A stretch of 64,000 nucleotides of DNA from Girardinichthys multiradiatus (lineage: Eukaryota; Chordata; Actinopteri; Cyprinodontiformes; Goodeidae), in assembly GCF_021462225.1 (NCBI RefSeq), contig NC_061805.1:1549001-1613000 (forward strand). The letters are read 5' to 3'. The notes under the pieces were generated by a model. The model was given only the letters and a program-made list of their open reading frames with translations. It had not been told where the DNA came from and made no database searches. The position numbers and the translations under genes were made by a program. Positions 1-11,532 of this stretch are shown here, one piece after another (position 1 is the stretch's first letter; every line of letters starts with the position of its first letter).

Positions 1-1220
1 CCTGTCCGGCAGAGTAGCGCTCAGAGCACAGGAACCCCAGGAGAACCACCGCTGGGCCTACCGCAACCCCCCAGAGGAGAGCAGGGGAGAGTCCCAGGGG
101 AACCACCCAGCAGCCACAGTGCAGAAACCCCAGGGAGCTGCAGCGACGAGCCCACAGGCCCCGCTGGCAGCCGTCTACGCCTGAACAGATCCAGCCATGG
201 ACCTAGAGACCCGAGACCCCGGGACATATCCCTCCCTAAGCACAGGCCTGACAGAGCCCAGGGGTGCAGGCCCCGTCAAGCAGGCACCAGGAGTGAGCCA
301 GCACATACCAAAGCAACCAGCCCCGGACACAGAGAACCACAAGTACGCCAGCGGGCAGAGACACAAGCCACTGGCAGGTAGTATGGTGGGGTGGAAATAG
401 GCCCCACATTTGATGGGGACTGCCAAAGCACCTGAATCCAGGTGATTAGCCTGGGCTGGTGCCTGAACTTTAATGACCACGCCCCGGAACCCAACCACCT
501 GCCCCGACCCCAGTCCCAAACGACCCCCATCCTCTTCCAGAGAGGGGGCCATGCACAAAAGAGGGGTCTACATGGTCGAAACTAGTCCGCCAACCAGAGC
601 CGGCACAGGATGAAATAGTCCCAGTCCCCCAATAAATTCCGATCCTAATCCCTCACCCCCAATGAACCCCAACATGAATTTCCCCACAGGGCCACCCATA
701 ACCAGGACACAAATAGCGAACACATGCCCCCGAACACAAACGCCTTGAATCCCTTCCCCACAGCACAGGGGCACACCACCACAGGTGAGCTTCATCCCCG
801 AAAAGTCGACGAAGCCACACCCACACCGTGCAAGTTCCACACACAGGCCCGCTCCAAGCACCCCAGCTGCATTCTGCCCCCACCACACAGCGCGCCACGA
901 CGGCAAGGCAAGGCCAACGCTACCTCAGCCCTCGCCCACAGGGCAGACACCGTTGAGCACCGCGGCCACATCGGAACCCCTGACCACACAAACACACCAC
1001 ATCACTGTCACTGCAATGATAGCCCAAGGAGAAACATTATCCAGCTCAGCTCTACCACTGCCGCTCAGCCAGATCCAAATGCTAGTGAGCCCACATCCAA
1101 GAAGAGGATTTTGTCTGAGCCAAAGACACAACAGGTAGGGGGCCAAATATGGAGTGGGTGCTCTCCTGTGAACTCAGGACGCACTTTCTTCGAGTCCCGA
1201 TTCCCTGGCGGTCTTTAGGC
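1..1220. other. C-rich unidentified sequence
   Basis: This block is strikingly C-rich on the + strand, with long stretches of CCCC and ACACC and few G runs, unlike the AT-rich sequence that follows. Open frames up to 164 codons exist on + (724-1218), but such composition yields stop-poor frames by chance. No domain, splice pattern or family was recognised. It could be the 5' untranslated part of a LINE or LTR element, or a satellite. No function is proposed. Confidence 0.4.
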
Positions 1221-1569
1221 AGAGTTTTAGACAGTTAGAGTTTTACAGTCTTTTATGATTTGATAGATAGATGTTGTCCTTTGTAAAATGACCACTGTAA
1301 CATGGTGGACAGCATTAACCGGGAAGAGGGCTGGCTAAAAGCAATTCAAAGATCTAGATAATGACTGATCACATTATTAGGTGAACTTTGCCAGGAATAG
1401 ACAGAGGCACCTTCATGGAGCAAGACCTGAAGGGGGAACTTGTGAGCAAGTGCTTCGTTGTCAAGGTTGGAGATCAGCTAAGAGTTTAGCTTAGGTGCAG
1501 TGTGAGCCTTGTGATGGGTGAGGGTAGCAACCTATAGATGCTGACTCTGGATGTCACAATTTAACTCAA
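1221..1569. other. Gene-free stretch, nothing recognised
   Basis: Ordinary AT-leaning sequence between the C-rich block and the Rex3 relic. No repeat family, exon or RNA gene was recognised. Confidence 0.4.
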
Positions 1570-1778
1570 GAGGTATGGCATGTCACTTCACTGTGGGACA
1601 AGATCCAGAGTTTTTTTAATTTGAGCCTTCCACACATTGCTTGGGCTCTGGAACCCAGGTCCTGGAGAGGGACACTCTCCAACTGGTTGTTCTGACTGTT
1701 GTTTGTGTTGTAGTAGGACTTGTTGCTATGCCGTGATCTCCATACTAAACACCATGTTTGAGCACGGGGATAAGCCAA
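1570..1778 (+). mobile_element. Rex3-like LINE relic, 5'/endonuclease part
   Basis: The sequence follows the start of the better Rex3 copies in this window: the 'ggaatgtcacctc' type opening, then the 'gggctctggaaccca' stretch, then the 'aacaccatgtt' stretch of the endonuclease region. The segments are joined with large deletions. It is a decayed, non-coding remnant. The family call rests on similarity to the copies at 13959-15962 and 41255-43018. Confidence 0.5.
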
Positions 1779-1801
1779 GGATGGATGGATGGATGGATGG
1801 A
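1779..1801. repeat. (GGAT)n microsatellite
   Basis: About five tandem GGAT units directly abut the (ATTCA)n tail of the neighbouring L2-like LINE. Confidence 0.9.
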
Positions 1802-2056
1802 TTCAATTTAATTCAATTCAGTTAAATTCAACTCAATTATTTTCAATTCAATTCAATACAATTCAGTTTTATTTATATAGCACCAATTTACAACACATGT
1901 CGTCTCAAGGCACTTTACAAAGTCAATTCAATCGAATCATACAGATTTTAAGTCAGGTGTATTCATTCCAATGAATCCTAACTATTAAACAATGCAGTCA
2001 AATTCAGTTTATTATTCAAATTGGTTCAAAGTTTTTCTATCTAAGGAAACCCAGTA

Positions 2057-2401
2057 CAGTTTTATCTACCTGGGCCTCCTTCCACCGGGAGGCCTACAGC
2101 ATGTGCTGGGGCGGTTCGCAGCCGGGTGTGAAGCGGCTGGGGCATCTATACCAGATGCCTCCTGGATGCCTTCCTCGGGAGGTGTTCCAGGTACGCCCCA
2201 CCGAGAGGAGGCCCAGGACACGGCCCAGGACACGTTGGAGGGACTATGTCTCTCGGCTGGCCTGGGAACATCTTGGGCTCCCCCCGGAGCAGCTGGAGGA
2301 CGTGTCTAGGGAGAGGGACGTCTGAGTGTCTGTGCTGAGTCTGCTGCCCCTGCGATCCGGTCCCGGATAAAGCGGAAGACGACGAGTACGAGTATGAGTA
2401 C
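2057..2401 (+). mobile_element. Rex3 LINE 3' fragment, internally deleted, with 11-bp TSD
   Basis: The piece joins a reverse-transcriptase segment (LQHVLGRFAAGCEAAG) directly to the C-terminal segment (GHLYQMPPGCLPREVF), skipping roughly 480 bp present in the copy at 43719-46259. It ends with the Rex3 3' end (cccggataaagcggaagacg). It is flanked by the direct repeat GAAACCCAGTA at 2046-2056 and 2402-2412, the target-site duplication of a retrotransposition event inside the older L2-like LINE. Confidence 0.85.
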
Positions 2402-2499
2402 GAAACCCAGTAGATTGCATCGAGTCAGTGACTTGCAGCATGTAGAGACAGTGGACATTTGCTTGCATTGACTTTGCAGCAATCACTCTGAGCATGCAT

Positions 2500-3567
2500 G
2501 TTACATATGGAACAATTAGATCTCTGATGTATGATGGAGCTAGATCATTAATGGGTTTTATAAGTGGGTAAGGAGAATATTAAATTCTATTCTGTATTTA
2601 ACAGGGACCTAATGAAGGGAAGCTAAAATAGGAGAAATATGATCTCTCTTCTTAATTTTCATCAGAACTCTTGCTGCAGCATTTTGAATCAGCTGAAGGC
2701 TTTTAACTGCATTTTGTGGACATCCTGATAGTAACGAATTACAATAGTCCAGCCTTGAAGTAACAAATGCATGGACTAGTTTTTCAGCGTCACTCCTGGA
2801 CAGGATATTTTCAATTTTGGGAATGTTCCGGAGGTGGAAGAAGGAAATCCTAGAAACCTGTTTAATATAGGATTTAAATGACATGTCCTGGTCAAAAATA
2901 ACACCAAGGTTTTTTACTTTATTACCAGAGGTCAATTTAATGCCATCCAGGTTAAGTGATTGACTAAGCATTTTCTTTTTTAAAGACTCTGGTCCAAAGA
3001 CGACAACTTCTGTCTTGTCTGAATTTAGAACCACAAAATTTAAAGTCATCCAAGTTTTTATATCTTCAAGACATGCTTGTAGTCTATCTAACTGGTTGGG
3101 TTTATCAGGATTTATGGATAAGTAAAACTGAGTGTCATCAGCATAACAGTGAAAATGTATCCTATGCTGCCTGATAATTTTACCTATTAGAAGCATATGT
3201 ATATAGTAAAGAGAATTGGCCCAAGTACTGAACCCTGTGGTACTCTACAATTAACCCTGGAGTTTAAAGATGATTTATCATTTACATGAACAAACTGGAA
3301 TCTGTCAGACAAATAAGATTTAAACCAGCCTAGCGCTGTTCCCCTGATACCTACAGCATATTCCAGCCTTTCTAAGAGAATATTGTGATCGACTGTATCA
3401 AATGCAGCACTGAGATCTAACAGAACCAGTACAGAAACAAGTCCATTATCTGAGGCCATAAGAAAATCATTAGTGACTTTCAGCGGAGCTGTTTCTGTGC
3501 TATGATGAGCTCTGAAACCTGACTGAAACTCTTCAAACAGGTCATTACTAAGTAAATGCTCACACAT
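2500..3567 (-). pseudogene. L2-like reverse transcriptase, broken
   Basis: Two minus-strand frames make up most of a reverse transcriptase. The upstream frame (3187-3567) carries [13 protein letters not shown], the motif A region [13 protein letters not shown] and motif [10 protein letters not shown]. The downstream frame (2609-3196) carries the catalytic YADDTQFYL, then LNSDKTEVVVFGP and the LDYCNSLLSGCP region typical of fish L2/CR1 proteins. The frames are offset at about 3190 and the C-terminal part is again shifted below 2609. No endonuclease domain is present. The protein would reverse-transcribe LINE RNA at a nicked target; this copy cannot. Confidence 0.85.
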
Positions 3568-3742
3568 TTGATTAGCAACTATTTTCTCAAAAATGTTAGA
3601 TAAAAATGGAGGATTGGATATAGGTTTGTAAGTTAGTAAATCATCTTGATCAAGCGAAGGTTTCCAAAGTAAAGGTTAAATTACAGCTACCTTATAAGCA
3701 TGTGCTACATATCCATTTACTAAGTATAGATTAATCATATCT

Positions 3743-3811
3743 AGGATGGACCGACGGACGGACGGAGGGACGAACGGACGGACGGATGGATGGCTGTATG
3801 GATGCATGGAT
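3743..3811. repeat. (GGAC/GGAT)n microsatellite
   Basis: An imperfect tetranucleotide array, GGAC-rich changing to GGAT-rich, sits at the truncated 5' end of the L2-like LINE. Confidence 0.85.
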
Positions 3812-5239
3812 GATAGTTAAAAGCCTTTGCATAACAAGCTTTAGTGCAGAGATGTTCTTTTGCTAAAGTAAAACCTGACATTATAAATGACATTATAAAA
3901 GGCCATTAAAGAGAAAGCCTTTTGGTATGCTCAAGGTTAATGTTTGCATAACAGAACACAGAGATGTTGAGTGCGAAAAAGGATGGAGAGCAATCAGAGG
4001 GATTAAAAGCAACTTATCTATGACTTTCCTTGCTTGGAAAAAAAACCTATATTTTTATACGAGTTTAGAAATATAATTTTTCAATCAGTCTGCCAATGTC
4101 AGGTTACAAGACTGACTTCATGTGTACTGACATGATAGTAGAGAAAATGGGTTGTTTTGAAGCTGTTTAATCTATTTGCTTTAACCTCACACTTAAAACA
4201 AGTGAATTATTTGATAACTCCCACAAACATAACTGTGAACTGCAGAGAAATCCAACGTGCATGACCCTCATAACATAAAAGAAATAATTAAAAATAAAAA
4301 AATATACAGCAGCTCTCTTCCGCAGGGGAGTGTGCTGTTAGGGTAGAGAGCAGCTGATGCTGATTCCCGAGTGTATTGTGAGACTGTCGACGCTTTCACT
4401 TTTTGCTCAGGATCATCAAACTACATCTGTGTCCTGACCAAAGTCAGCAGATGTTTTTTTTTCCCAATTTTTGATTGTTTTTTGTTGGCAGATGAGCATT
4501 CAGATTGCATGATTGAGAACAACATCTCACTGAGAATTCAGTTAGAATGACTTTTGTAAAATAATGAACTAAAGCATGTTGCATTCTCACCTTTCCAAAT
4601 ACAGGCGTAGCTCTGGCAGAAGATGGTCTGCAAGTGGAAGAAATATCACATCTCATTACAGACATAGTTCATATAGAGAAACAATGTCAATAACTGTACA
4701 GCCAAACCTGGTGCAAAAATGAGTATAATCAGGCGTGAAGCTAAACATGACTTCCATTTTTCGCGAATTGAAGTAACATAAGAAATGTATACCAGCCAAG
4801 ATGTTCTAATTTGGGCAGGGAAAAGAGGTGTAAAGCAGTTTGGAGGATGGAGGTGAATTAGAGGGGGGGTGGGTGGCTGTCTCATGATATTTCAACAGAG
4901 CTTTCAAAATCAAAAACAATAGTCCTCTAAATGTATTGCAGTGATTAAGTTGTGTCGTGGTGTGGTCCATTGAATATGTGAATAGTAGTAATTATTTTGT
5001 TGGCTTTAACAGAATGGAACAGAATAATTTATTTGTCCCACAACTGGGTGATTTAGAGTGTCAGCAGCAAAGTTACAGGCAATGGAAAACACGCAGATAC
5101 ATCTCAAAATTGTTAATTGACATAAAAATAAAGACTGTACAATAAATATTCAATAACAACACATGAAGCTGGACCTACCCACCACCAAGCTCGCGCCACC
5201 TATAAAAGACACCTGTTGGCATCCATTCTCCAAATATCC
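3812..5239. other. Gene-free intronic stretch
   Basis: AT-rich sequence without recognised exon, RNA gene or repeat family. Short open frames here show no domain. Confidence 0.4.
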
Positions 5240-5770
5240 AACACACACACAGCGCCCCTGGCCCTGACAGGTTCAGTAGCAGGGTGCTGAAGAACTGTTG
5301 CAGTCAGCTAAGTAGACCTCTCACCAGACTGTTTCAGCAGCTTTTGGATTCTGTTCTGTCCCCTACTAATGGAAGAAGTTTTTCCTATCCCAAAAAAGAC
5401 CCATCCAAAAGACCAACAGGATTACAGACCAGTGCCGCTGACTTTAGTTCAATGTAAACGCATAGAGAGATCTGTGTGTGACCAGCTAAAAAGGATGGTG
5501 TTGGATAAACTGACCCTGATCCAGATTGCCTATAAAGCAAGGCGTGGGATGGAAGATGAGAGCCAAATGATTTTACACATCATCACCAAACACCTGGACT
5601 TTCCACAGTCACACACAATTGATTTTATTTATGGACTTCTCTTCTGCTTTTAACACTGTAATTATCAAGATTTTACTAGCGCACCTTTTAGATCTTTAAG
5701 TTCATCAATCACTGATTTTATAGACTCAAGGCTTTTACGCACCAGACCACAACAAGTTATTTTACTCATA
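5240..5770 (+). pseudogene. CR1/Rex1-like LINE reverse-transcriptase fragment
   Basis: The + strand reads PGPDRFSSRVLKNC, then QLSRPLTRLFQQLLDS, then PKKTHPKDQQDYRPVPLT and AYKARRGMEDES. This is the N-terminal reverse-transcriptase region of a CR1-group LINE (compare KAAGPD..SP..LK and NDFRPVALTS in the element at 7020-9060). Frames change at least once, and it stops before the catalytic motif. It is bounded on the right by a minus-strand Rex3 3' end. Confidence 0.65.
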
Positions 5771-6385
5771 CTTGTCTTCCACTTCATCTGGGACCGGGTC
5801 GCGGGGGCAGCAGACTCAGTAGAGACACCCAGACTTCAGTCCAACATGCACCGGGAACATGTCCGACCTAGTGCCGGCAATGCAGGCCGACTCTGTACTC
5901 CTGGAGCTCCCCCCCACAGGGCACCACGAGGGACACAGTTGAATGCCCTCTCCAGGTCCACAAAACACATGTGGACTGGTTGGGCAAAGTCCCATGAACC
6001 CTCGAGTACCCTGTAGAGGGTGTAGAGCTGGTCCAGTGTTTCACGGCCGGGGCGAAACCACACTGCTCCTCTGTGCCTGGAGGTGAGCCCGACTATTTCT
6101 TGTCGATATCTCTCGACATCCCGCACAAGCTCTTTCCCCCTAAGGGGTTGACGTTCAACATCCTTAAAGCTAGTCTAAGCATCTGGAGATCGGGTCACCG
6201 AGGTCTCCACCTTCGTCCGCTGCCCGATCCTCTTTGCACCGGTCCCTCATAGTTTCCCCTGCAGGTGGTGAGCCCACTGGGGGATGGCCTCGTGTCTCCT
6301 GTTCGGGCTTGGCCCGGCCGGATCCTGCGAGAAGCAAACCAGCTACCAGGCGCTTCGGACCAGTCTCGAGTATTTTTGCAAGAGT
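5771..6385 (-). mobile_element. Rex3 LINE, both ends kept, interior deleted
   Basis: The left edge is the Rex3 3' end (ccgggtcgcgggggc). Reading on the minus strand, the 5' untranslated region and endonuclease start lie at about 6130-6385, and a reverse-transcriptase piece (LDQLYTLYRVLEG, VHMCFVDLERAF) at about 5840-6060. Compared with the fuller copies about 2.5 kb is missing through at least two internal deletions, yet both termini remain. It encodes no functional protein. No convincing target duplication was found. Confidence 0.75.
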
Positions 6386-6720
6386 TCTCCTTTATCCCAT
6401 CACCTGCACTGGGTTGAAGGGCAATCCAAAGACAGTGCTGGCCTTTCTGACGAGTTTATCCAATTGTTTCCTCTCAGTTGTAGATAAGCTGCTGCTCCAA
6501 CATACTACACCATAGAAGATGGCTGATGCCACCACAGAGTCTAAATAGGTCTTCAAGAGCGCCCTCTGCACTCCAAAAGACCTTAGTCTCTCCAGCAGAT
6601 AGAGTCTACTCTTATCCTTTCTGTAAAGTACAACATTGTTAAGCCCACTTTAATGACTGGGTTAATACCCAGGTACTTAGAAGTTTCTACGATTTTCAAA
6701 TTGGATAAATATTCTGACCC
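6386..6720 (-). mobile_element. Rex1-like LINE C-terminal fragment
   Basis: The minus strand reads KSRLYLLERLRSFG, ALLKTYLDSVVASAIFYGVVCW and LDKLVRKASTVFG. These form the region downstream of the reverse-transcriptase core in CR1/Rex1-type LINEs. It abuts the 5' end of the Rex3 copy. It is a short, non-functional remnant. Confidence 0.7.
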
Positions 6721-6829
6721 AAACTGTCATATTTAAATGCAAGGAGATTGGTTAGGATGGAAAAAAACAAAATAAAAAATAACTTCAATCTTAGATAGGA
6801 GCAGATAAGGGATGGAATTGGAATGACTA

Positions 6830-6910
6830 AAGCATGGCATTGAGTTTCAAGTCTTGATTTGGCCTCCAGATCTCACTTCAGTGGAGCATCTCTGGGATGA
6901 TATGGATACA
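6830..6910 (+). mobile_element. Tc1-like transposase relic
   Basis: A short segment reads FQVLIWPPDLTSVEHLWDD, which resembles the W-P-.-SPDL-P-IEHLWD block around the catalytic Glu of Tc1 transposases. Nothing else of the element is clear. The surrounding 6720-7019 holds no other feature. Confidence 0.5.
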
Positions 6911-7019
6911 GACATCTCACCACTTAATTTAATTAACGAATTCAATGAGCGACCTGATACTCAAGATCTGTTGATAAAACAACCTTCAAAGGTCAATAAG
7001 TTACTGTATATGCCTTAAC

Positions 7020-9060
7020 CAGTTCTCAGCCAACGACTCTGCGTCTGTCTGGAAAGGGCTCAAGCAAATCACCAACTACAAGCCGAAAGCCCCCCACTCC
7101 ATCAACGACCGACGCCTCACCAACGACCTGAACGAGTTCTACTGCCGCTTTGAAAGACAAAGGGACAGTCCTGCAACCATCTCCCACGACGCCCCCCAAC
7201 AGCTGCAGCCACAATCCACCACCCCCACCTCCCCAACCTCAAGAGGGGCCTTGGCACCTCCAACCCCCACCCTGAAGTTCCCCCCCACCAGCCCCCTACC
7301 CACGCCGAGGACGGCTCTTTCCATCCAGGAGAGGGACGTCAACAAACTCTTCAGGAGACAGAACCCCCGGAAAGCTGCTGGTCCGGATTCTGTCTCACCA
7401 GCCAGCCTGAAGCACTGCGCTGATCAGCTGTCTCCAGTCTTCACAGACATTTTTAACACCTCACTGGAGACATGTCATGTGCCAGCCTGCTTCAAGTCCT
7501 CCACCATCGTTCGTCCCTGTTCCCAAGAAGCCAAGGACCACAGGGCTTAATGACTTCAGACCCGTCGCCCTGACCTCTGTGGTGATGAAGTCCTTTGAGC
7601 GCCTTGTGCTCTCACACCTAAAAGACATCACCGACCCCCTCCTTGACCCCCTGCAGTTTGCCTACAGAGCCAACAGGTCTGTAGATGATGCAGTCAACCT
7701 AGCCCTTCACTTCATCCTCCGGCACCTGGACTCCACAGGAACCTATGCCAGGATCCTGTTTGTGGATTTCAGCTCTGCCTTCAACACCATCGTCCCAGTT
7801 CTGCTACAGGAGAAGCTCTCCCAGCTGAGTGTACCCGACTCCACCTGCAGGTGGATCACTGACTTCCTGTCTGACAGGAAGCAGCGCGTGAGGCTGGGGA
7901 AGCACGTCTCTGACTCCCTGACCATCAGCACCGGTTCCCCCCAAGGCTGTGTTCTCTCTCCTCTGCTCTTCTCCCTGTACACCAACAGCTGCACCTCCAG
8001 TCACCAGTCTGTCAAGCTTCTGAAGTTTGCGGACGACACCACCCTGATCGGACTCATCTCTGATGGTGACGAGTCCGCATACAGATGGGAGGTGGACCAT
8101 CTGTTGGACTGGTGCAGCCAGAACAGCCTTGAGCTCAACGCTCTAAAGACAGTGGAGATGGTTGTGAACTTCAGGCAGAACCCAGCCCCACCTGCCCCCA
8201 TCACCCTCTGTGACTCCACAATTGACACTGTGGAATCTTTCCGCTTCCTGGGAACCATCATCTCCCAGGATCTCAAGTGGGAGCCAAACATCAGCTCCCT
8301 CATCAAGAAAGCCCAGCAGAGGATGTTCTTCCTGCGGCAGCTGAAGAAATTCAACCTGCCAAAGACTATGATGGTGCACTTCTACACAGCCATCATTGAG
8401 TCCATCCTCACCTCCTCCATCACCATCTGGTACGCCGCTGCTACAGCCAAGGATAAGGGCAGGCTGCAGCGTGTCATTCGGTCTGCTGAGAAGGTGATTG
8501 GCTGCAGTCTACTGTCGCTCCAGGAACTGTACACCTCCAGGACCCTGAAGCGGGCAGGGAAGATTCTGGCTGATCCCTCCCACCCCGGTCACAGACTCTT
8601 TGAGACTCTCCCCTCTGGCAGGAGGCTGCGGTCCATCCGGACCAAAACCTCACGCCACAAGAACAGTTTTTTCCCATCTGCCACCAGCCTGGTTAACAAA
8701 GCCCAGAAACCACCCTGACACTCTCCCTTTCACCCACACCCCCCCTTTTTTTGCTGACAGGACACCTGTAACCTGTAACTCTATGCGTTACATTAACGCT
8801 CAGCTTGGACTCCTGCTTACTTGCACTGCTTTACTTGCACAATGATCATCTGCACTGTTGTATTGCTCTTGCATCTTATACTGCTCTATATTTACTCTCA
8901 CTCACTTAAAACTGTGCACTTATATTTATATTATATTGTAGATATGTTTGTACTGTTTAATTTGTACTGTATTGCACCGACTACACCAAAACAAATTCCT
9001 TGTATGTCCAAAAACGTACTTGGCAATAAAGCTTTTCTGATTCTGATTCTGATTCTGATT
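7020..9060 (+). mobile_element. L2 LINE, 5'-truncated, with (GATTCT)n tail
   Basis: A 2.0-kb 3' portion of an L2-type LINE. It begins inside the linker between endonuclease and reverse transcriptase, covers the whole reverse transcriptase and 3' UTR, and ends with the AATAAAGCTTTT box plus four GATTCT units (9037-9060), the tail usual for fish L2. Its GC content is higher than the flanks, and the frame is intact over 413 codons, so it looks younger than most copies here. It lies in the whirlin region, on the strand opposite to the gene. No clear target duplication was found. Confidence 0.85.
7026..8718 (+). pseudogene. L2 LINE ORF2 (reverse transcriptase), one frameshift
   Basis: The upstream frame reads FYCRFERQ, then a proline-rich linker, then RKAAGPDSVSPASLKHC. 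A small insertion near 7510 shifts into the frame that continues to the stop at 8718. In the second frame motif A is ILFVDFSSAFN, motif B is GSPQGCVLSPLLF and the catalytic motif C is KFADDTT, followed by FLGTIISQDLKWEPN and the C-terminal TSRTLKRAGKIL region. All reverse-transcriptase residues appear intact. The endonuclease domain is absent by truncation, so the copy is not autonomous. Confidence 0.85.
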
Positions 9061-9657
9061 AAAGGGCCAGCGTTGTTTTTTATCAAAATGGACAAGGTCA
9101 CAGTTAAGTGGATAATGATATTCTTATGGATAATTTGATGATTATTAAACCCAGAGAAACAATCTTTATCACTTTTAAAGTGATCCTTCACAATTAGTTA
9201 TGGTTTTACACTATAGTAGGATACACTTTGTCATTTGTAAAACAAAAACAAAACCTACAGCATTTGACTCTGTTTGTAATGCAGAAACCAGTGAGCACAT
9301 TTGAGGAATAAGGTTGATCCTTTTTCCACACATATTGATAATATTGAAAGCACATTGCTGTCATCTAATTGTTAATTATTCTAAAATATGCCTAATTTCA
9401 GAAATTAGCATTCTAAATACTTACATTTATATATATTGTATGCGCTATATTTAAATCAACAATCTCTACTTAATTTAGCATATGCCTGACAACAAGAGCA
9501 CAAATACATTTTTAAATATAACTGTAAATACATTCAGGCAGTAAATTAGTAAACTATCTTGTTTGTCAAAATCCACTTAAGGTTTGAGAATCAGATTCTT
9601 TGTGTTATTGTGCTTTTGATTCAAGATTAGATTTCCTTCATAATTTAGTGCGCTTAC
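9061..9657. other. Intron sequence with a dispersed repeat
   Basis: Non-coding sequence just downstream (in gene sense) of the whirlin PDZ2b exon. Its part at about 9300-9560 is related to 29460-29700, with shared stretches such as 'aaatatgcctaatt' and 'acatttatat'. The repeat family is not recognised. Confidence 0.5.
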
Positions 9658-9923
9658 CTTGTATTGTTGCCACTGGCTGTGATGCTTCCAGCACCGACAC
9701 TGGGATTTGAGACAGAATTTATGGCAGCTGTTGCATTGGTCTCAGCTATGACCTGACCGCAGATCCATTTGGTCTCGTCCACAATTGTCCGTGCATGAGG
9801 CAGACGACCTACATCCCTCACTCTCATCAGTAGGTGGTGCCCTGACTTGAGAATGTTAACTGCCTCATCATGGGAGATGGTGACAAAGCTCTGACCATTC
9901 ACCTCCAGGATTTGGTCACCCAC
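9658..9923 (-). CDS. Whirlin exon: second half of PDZ2 and linker
   Basis: Whirlin is a multi-PDZ scaffold at stereocilia tips and the photoreceptor periciliary membrane, where it binds usherin and ADGRV1 (known for the family). The exon encodes VGDQILEVNGQSF, the HDEAVNILKSGHHL helix and the whirlin-characteristic DVGRLPHARTIVDETKW, then a Ser/Asn/Ala-rich linker ending near SGNNTR. The acceptor is ...TTGCAG|GTGGGT and the donor AAG|GTAAGC. The length of 266 bp gives entry phase 0 and exit phase 2. It joins in frame to the exon at 25799-25924 (GELK|VGDQ). PDZD7, the nearest paralogue, differs in this block, so whirlin is favoured. Which teleost paralogue (a or b) is not resolved. Confidence 0.93.
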
Positions 9924-10064
9924 CTGCAACAGACGCAATATAACTTTTATGTTCATTTTCATCGTGCAAATTATGCATGCAGTCACAGAAATTAGGATCA
10001 CATACAATAAAATATACAATTTTCAATGATAAAAAATTATCATTGAAGAAATTCTGCTCCCTTA

Positions 10065-11532
10065 TGTTGGAGACATCCATTGTGGTCATCCAGTTTGACA
10101 TGCGCAGCTCAACAGACATCGATTATATGCCGAAAATAAAGATTTCGTTGCCATTTCCAGCGTGTCTCACGGGACGACGCAACGGAGGCGCATATCTGGA
10201 GAGACAAAAGCTCGCAGGCGAACCTTTGCTCCACAAGGCCTTTCCTGGAAGAGCTTGAAATCTGTCTGATACAAGAAGGTCAGAAGATTCATATACCGAT
10301 CGAAGACCACGCCGACACCCGGCGCAGGTGAAAACCCACAGTGGTTTTATTTCCAAGGAGATGAGTTTTCTCCTTATTGATTCAGTCGACTAAACGGTTC
10401 TTCATATTTTCCCCTCATGGATGGATGAGAAGTTTACCGTTTTTTTTTCTTGATTTGATCAAGGACGCGTGATCCCCCCCCATTTTCTTCAGACTTGTCC
10501 CATCCTCAACTGGTGGAGAGAAGAAATCAACGTCAGCGTAATTTCGTTCTTTTTATATTAAATTGGATAGGTACATTTAGAAGTCTGGGCAAGATGAGGC
10601 ATAGTTAAGGTGATGTAGAATCATCAGTATTTAATCCAAGGTATCAACTTGTTGCATGCAGTATTGATTGAAGTGTTTTATACTGAGCTGTGTTTTGATT
10701 TGCTGTGCAAGCTCTGCTGAATCGTTTGTTCATGTTTTGTCCGGCTGATCCGAAATCAGCCAGGAGTTAGAAGTTGGACTTTTAAAGTTTTTCATTCAAA
10801 GCAACTGGGCCTCACCTGACCACTCCTTTGTTCCAGTTTTATTACTGGAGTTTTTCCACTGGATTCCCACCTCAGAGTTTTATAACTCTTTGTTTGAGAT
10901 TTGGGGCAATCAGTTGCTAGTGGCTAAAGGGGCGTGGACCCACCGTTTTACCAGCTGATCGCTGCAATCGAGACATCAGGACACCAGGAGGATTTCTCTT
11001 TCCATTTTACCCAAATTGCACATTTTGTCCATAAAACTGCTGGTTTGATCTTCATAGACACTCGATACGCATATATTTTTCTTTTATAATAATTTTTAGG
11101 TAGTCATTTTTATCACCTTTGTGTAGAATAGTGCTTGTTAGATAGGTGAAGGTTTTGGACCAGAATAATGGTATATCAGAATTATTTGGCTTTAATAAAT
11201 CTTTATATATATAATTAAGAGAAGCGTTTGTGTTTATTTCGTGCAAGAGTGATTTATCAAAATAAGGTCGAAGTTCCCCCACCTTCGGTGAAGCGGTTGA
11301 ATAAACAGTGACACTTTGTGGTTTTGGTTAATAATTTATCAATTATCAATGATGAATAGCTAATTGTAATTATTAAAGAGCTATGAGCCCATAATCACAA
11401 CACCAGAGGACATCTCTGATTTCTATTCGTAAGTAATGATTTTTGGTTAAGAAATAAAAAACAAATTCAAATTATGATTTTAAATTATAATTCTTGATGA
11501 ATATTAATTAATCAATAATCATAATTCTTACA
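10065..11532 (+). mobile_element. Solo LTR (family A), 1.47 kb, TSD CTTA
   Basis: It starts TGTTGGAGACATCC and ends ATAATTCTTACA, and is flanked by the 4-bp direct repeat CTTA (10061-10064 and 11533-11536). An AATAAA lies at 11300-11305. Its ends match the LTR at 22739-24226 and its 3' part matches 32839-33728 in reverse. No internal region, gag or pol is adjacent, so it is read as a solo LTR left by recombination. A 4-bp duplication fits some retroviral and Gypsy elements; class is not settled. It lies 141 bp from the acceptor of the whirlin PDZ2b exon, opposite to the gene. Confidence 0.8.

Larger units (their letters stand above)
1801..3745 (-). mobile_element. L2-like LINE, 5'-truncated, interrupted by a Rex3 fragment
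   Basis: A non-LTR retrotransposon of the CR1/L2 group on the minus strand. The 3' end is the (ATTGA)n tail at about 1801-1865, followed by the 3' UTR also seen at 46335-47400. The reverse transcriptase lies above 2500. A Rex3 piece (2057-2401) splits the 3' UTR. Sequence from about 3570 to 3745 continues the element beyond the open frame. The 5' half, including the endonuclease, is missing. Exact family naming within L2/CR1 is uncertain. Confidence 0.75.

Noticed and set aside
724..1218. 164-codon + frame in the C-rich block as a gene
   Set aside because: The skewed composition removes stops by chance; overlapping frames of similar size exist in other phases and no domain is seen.
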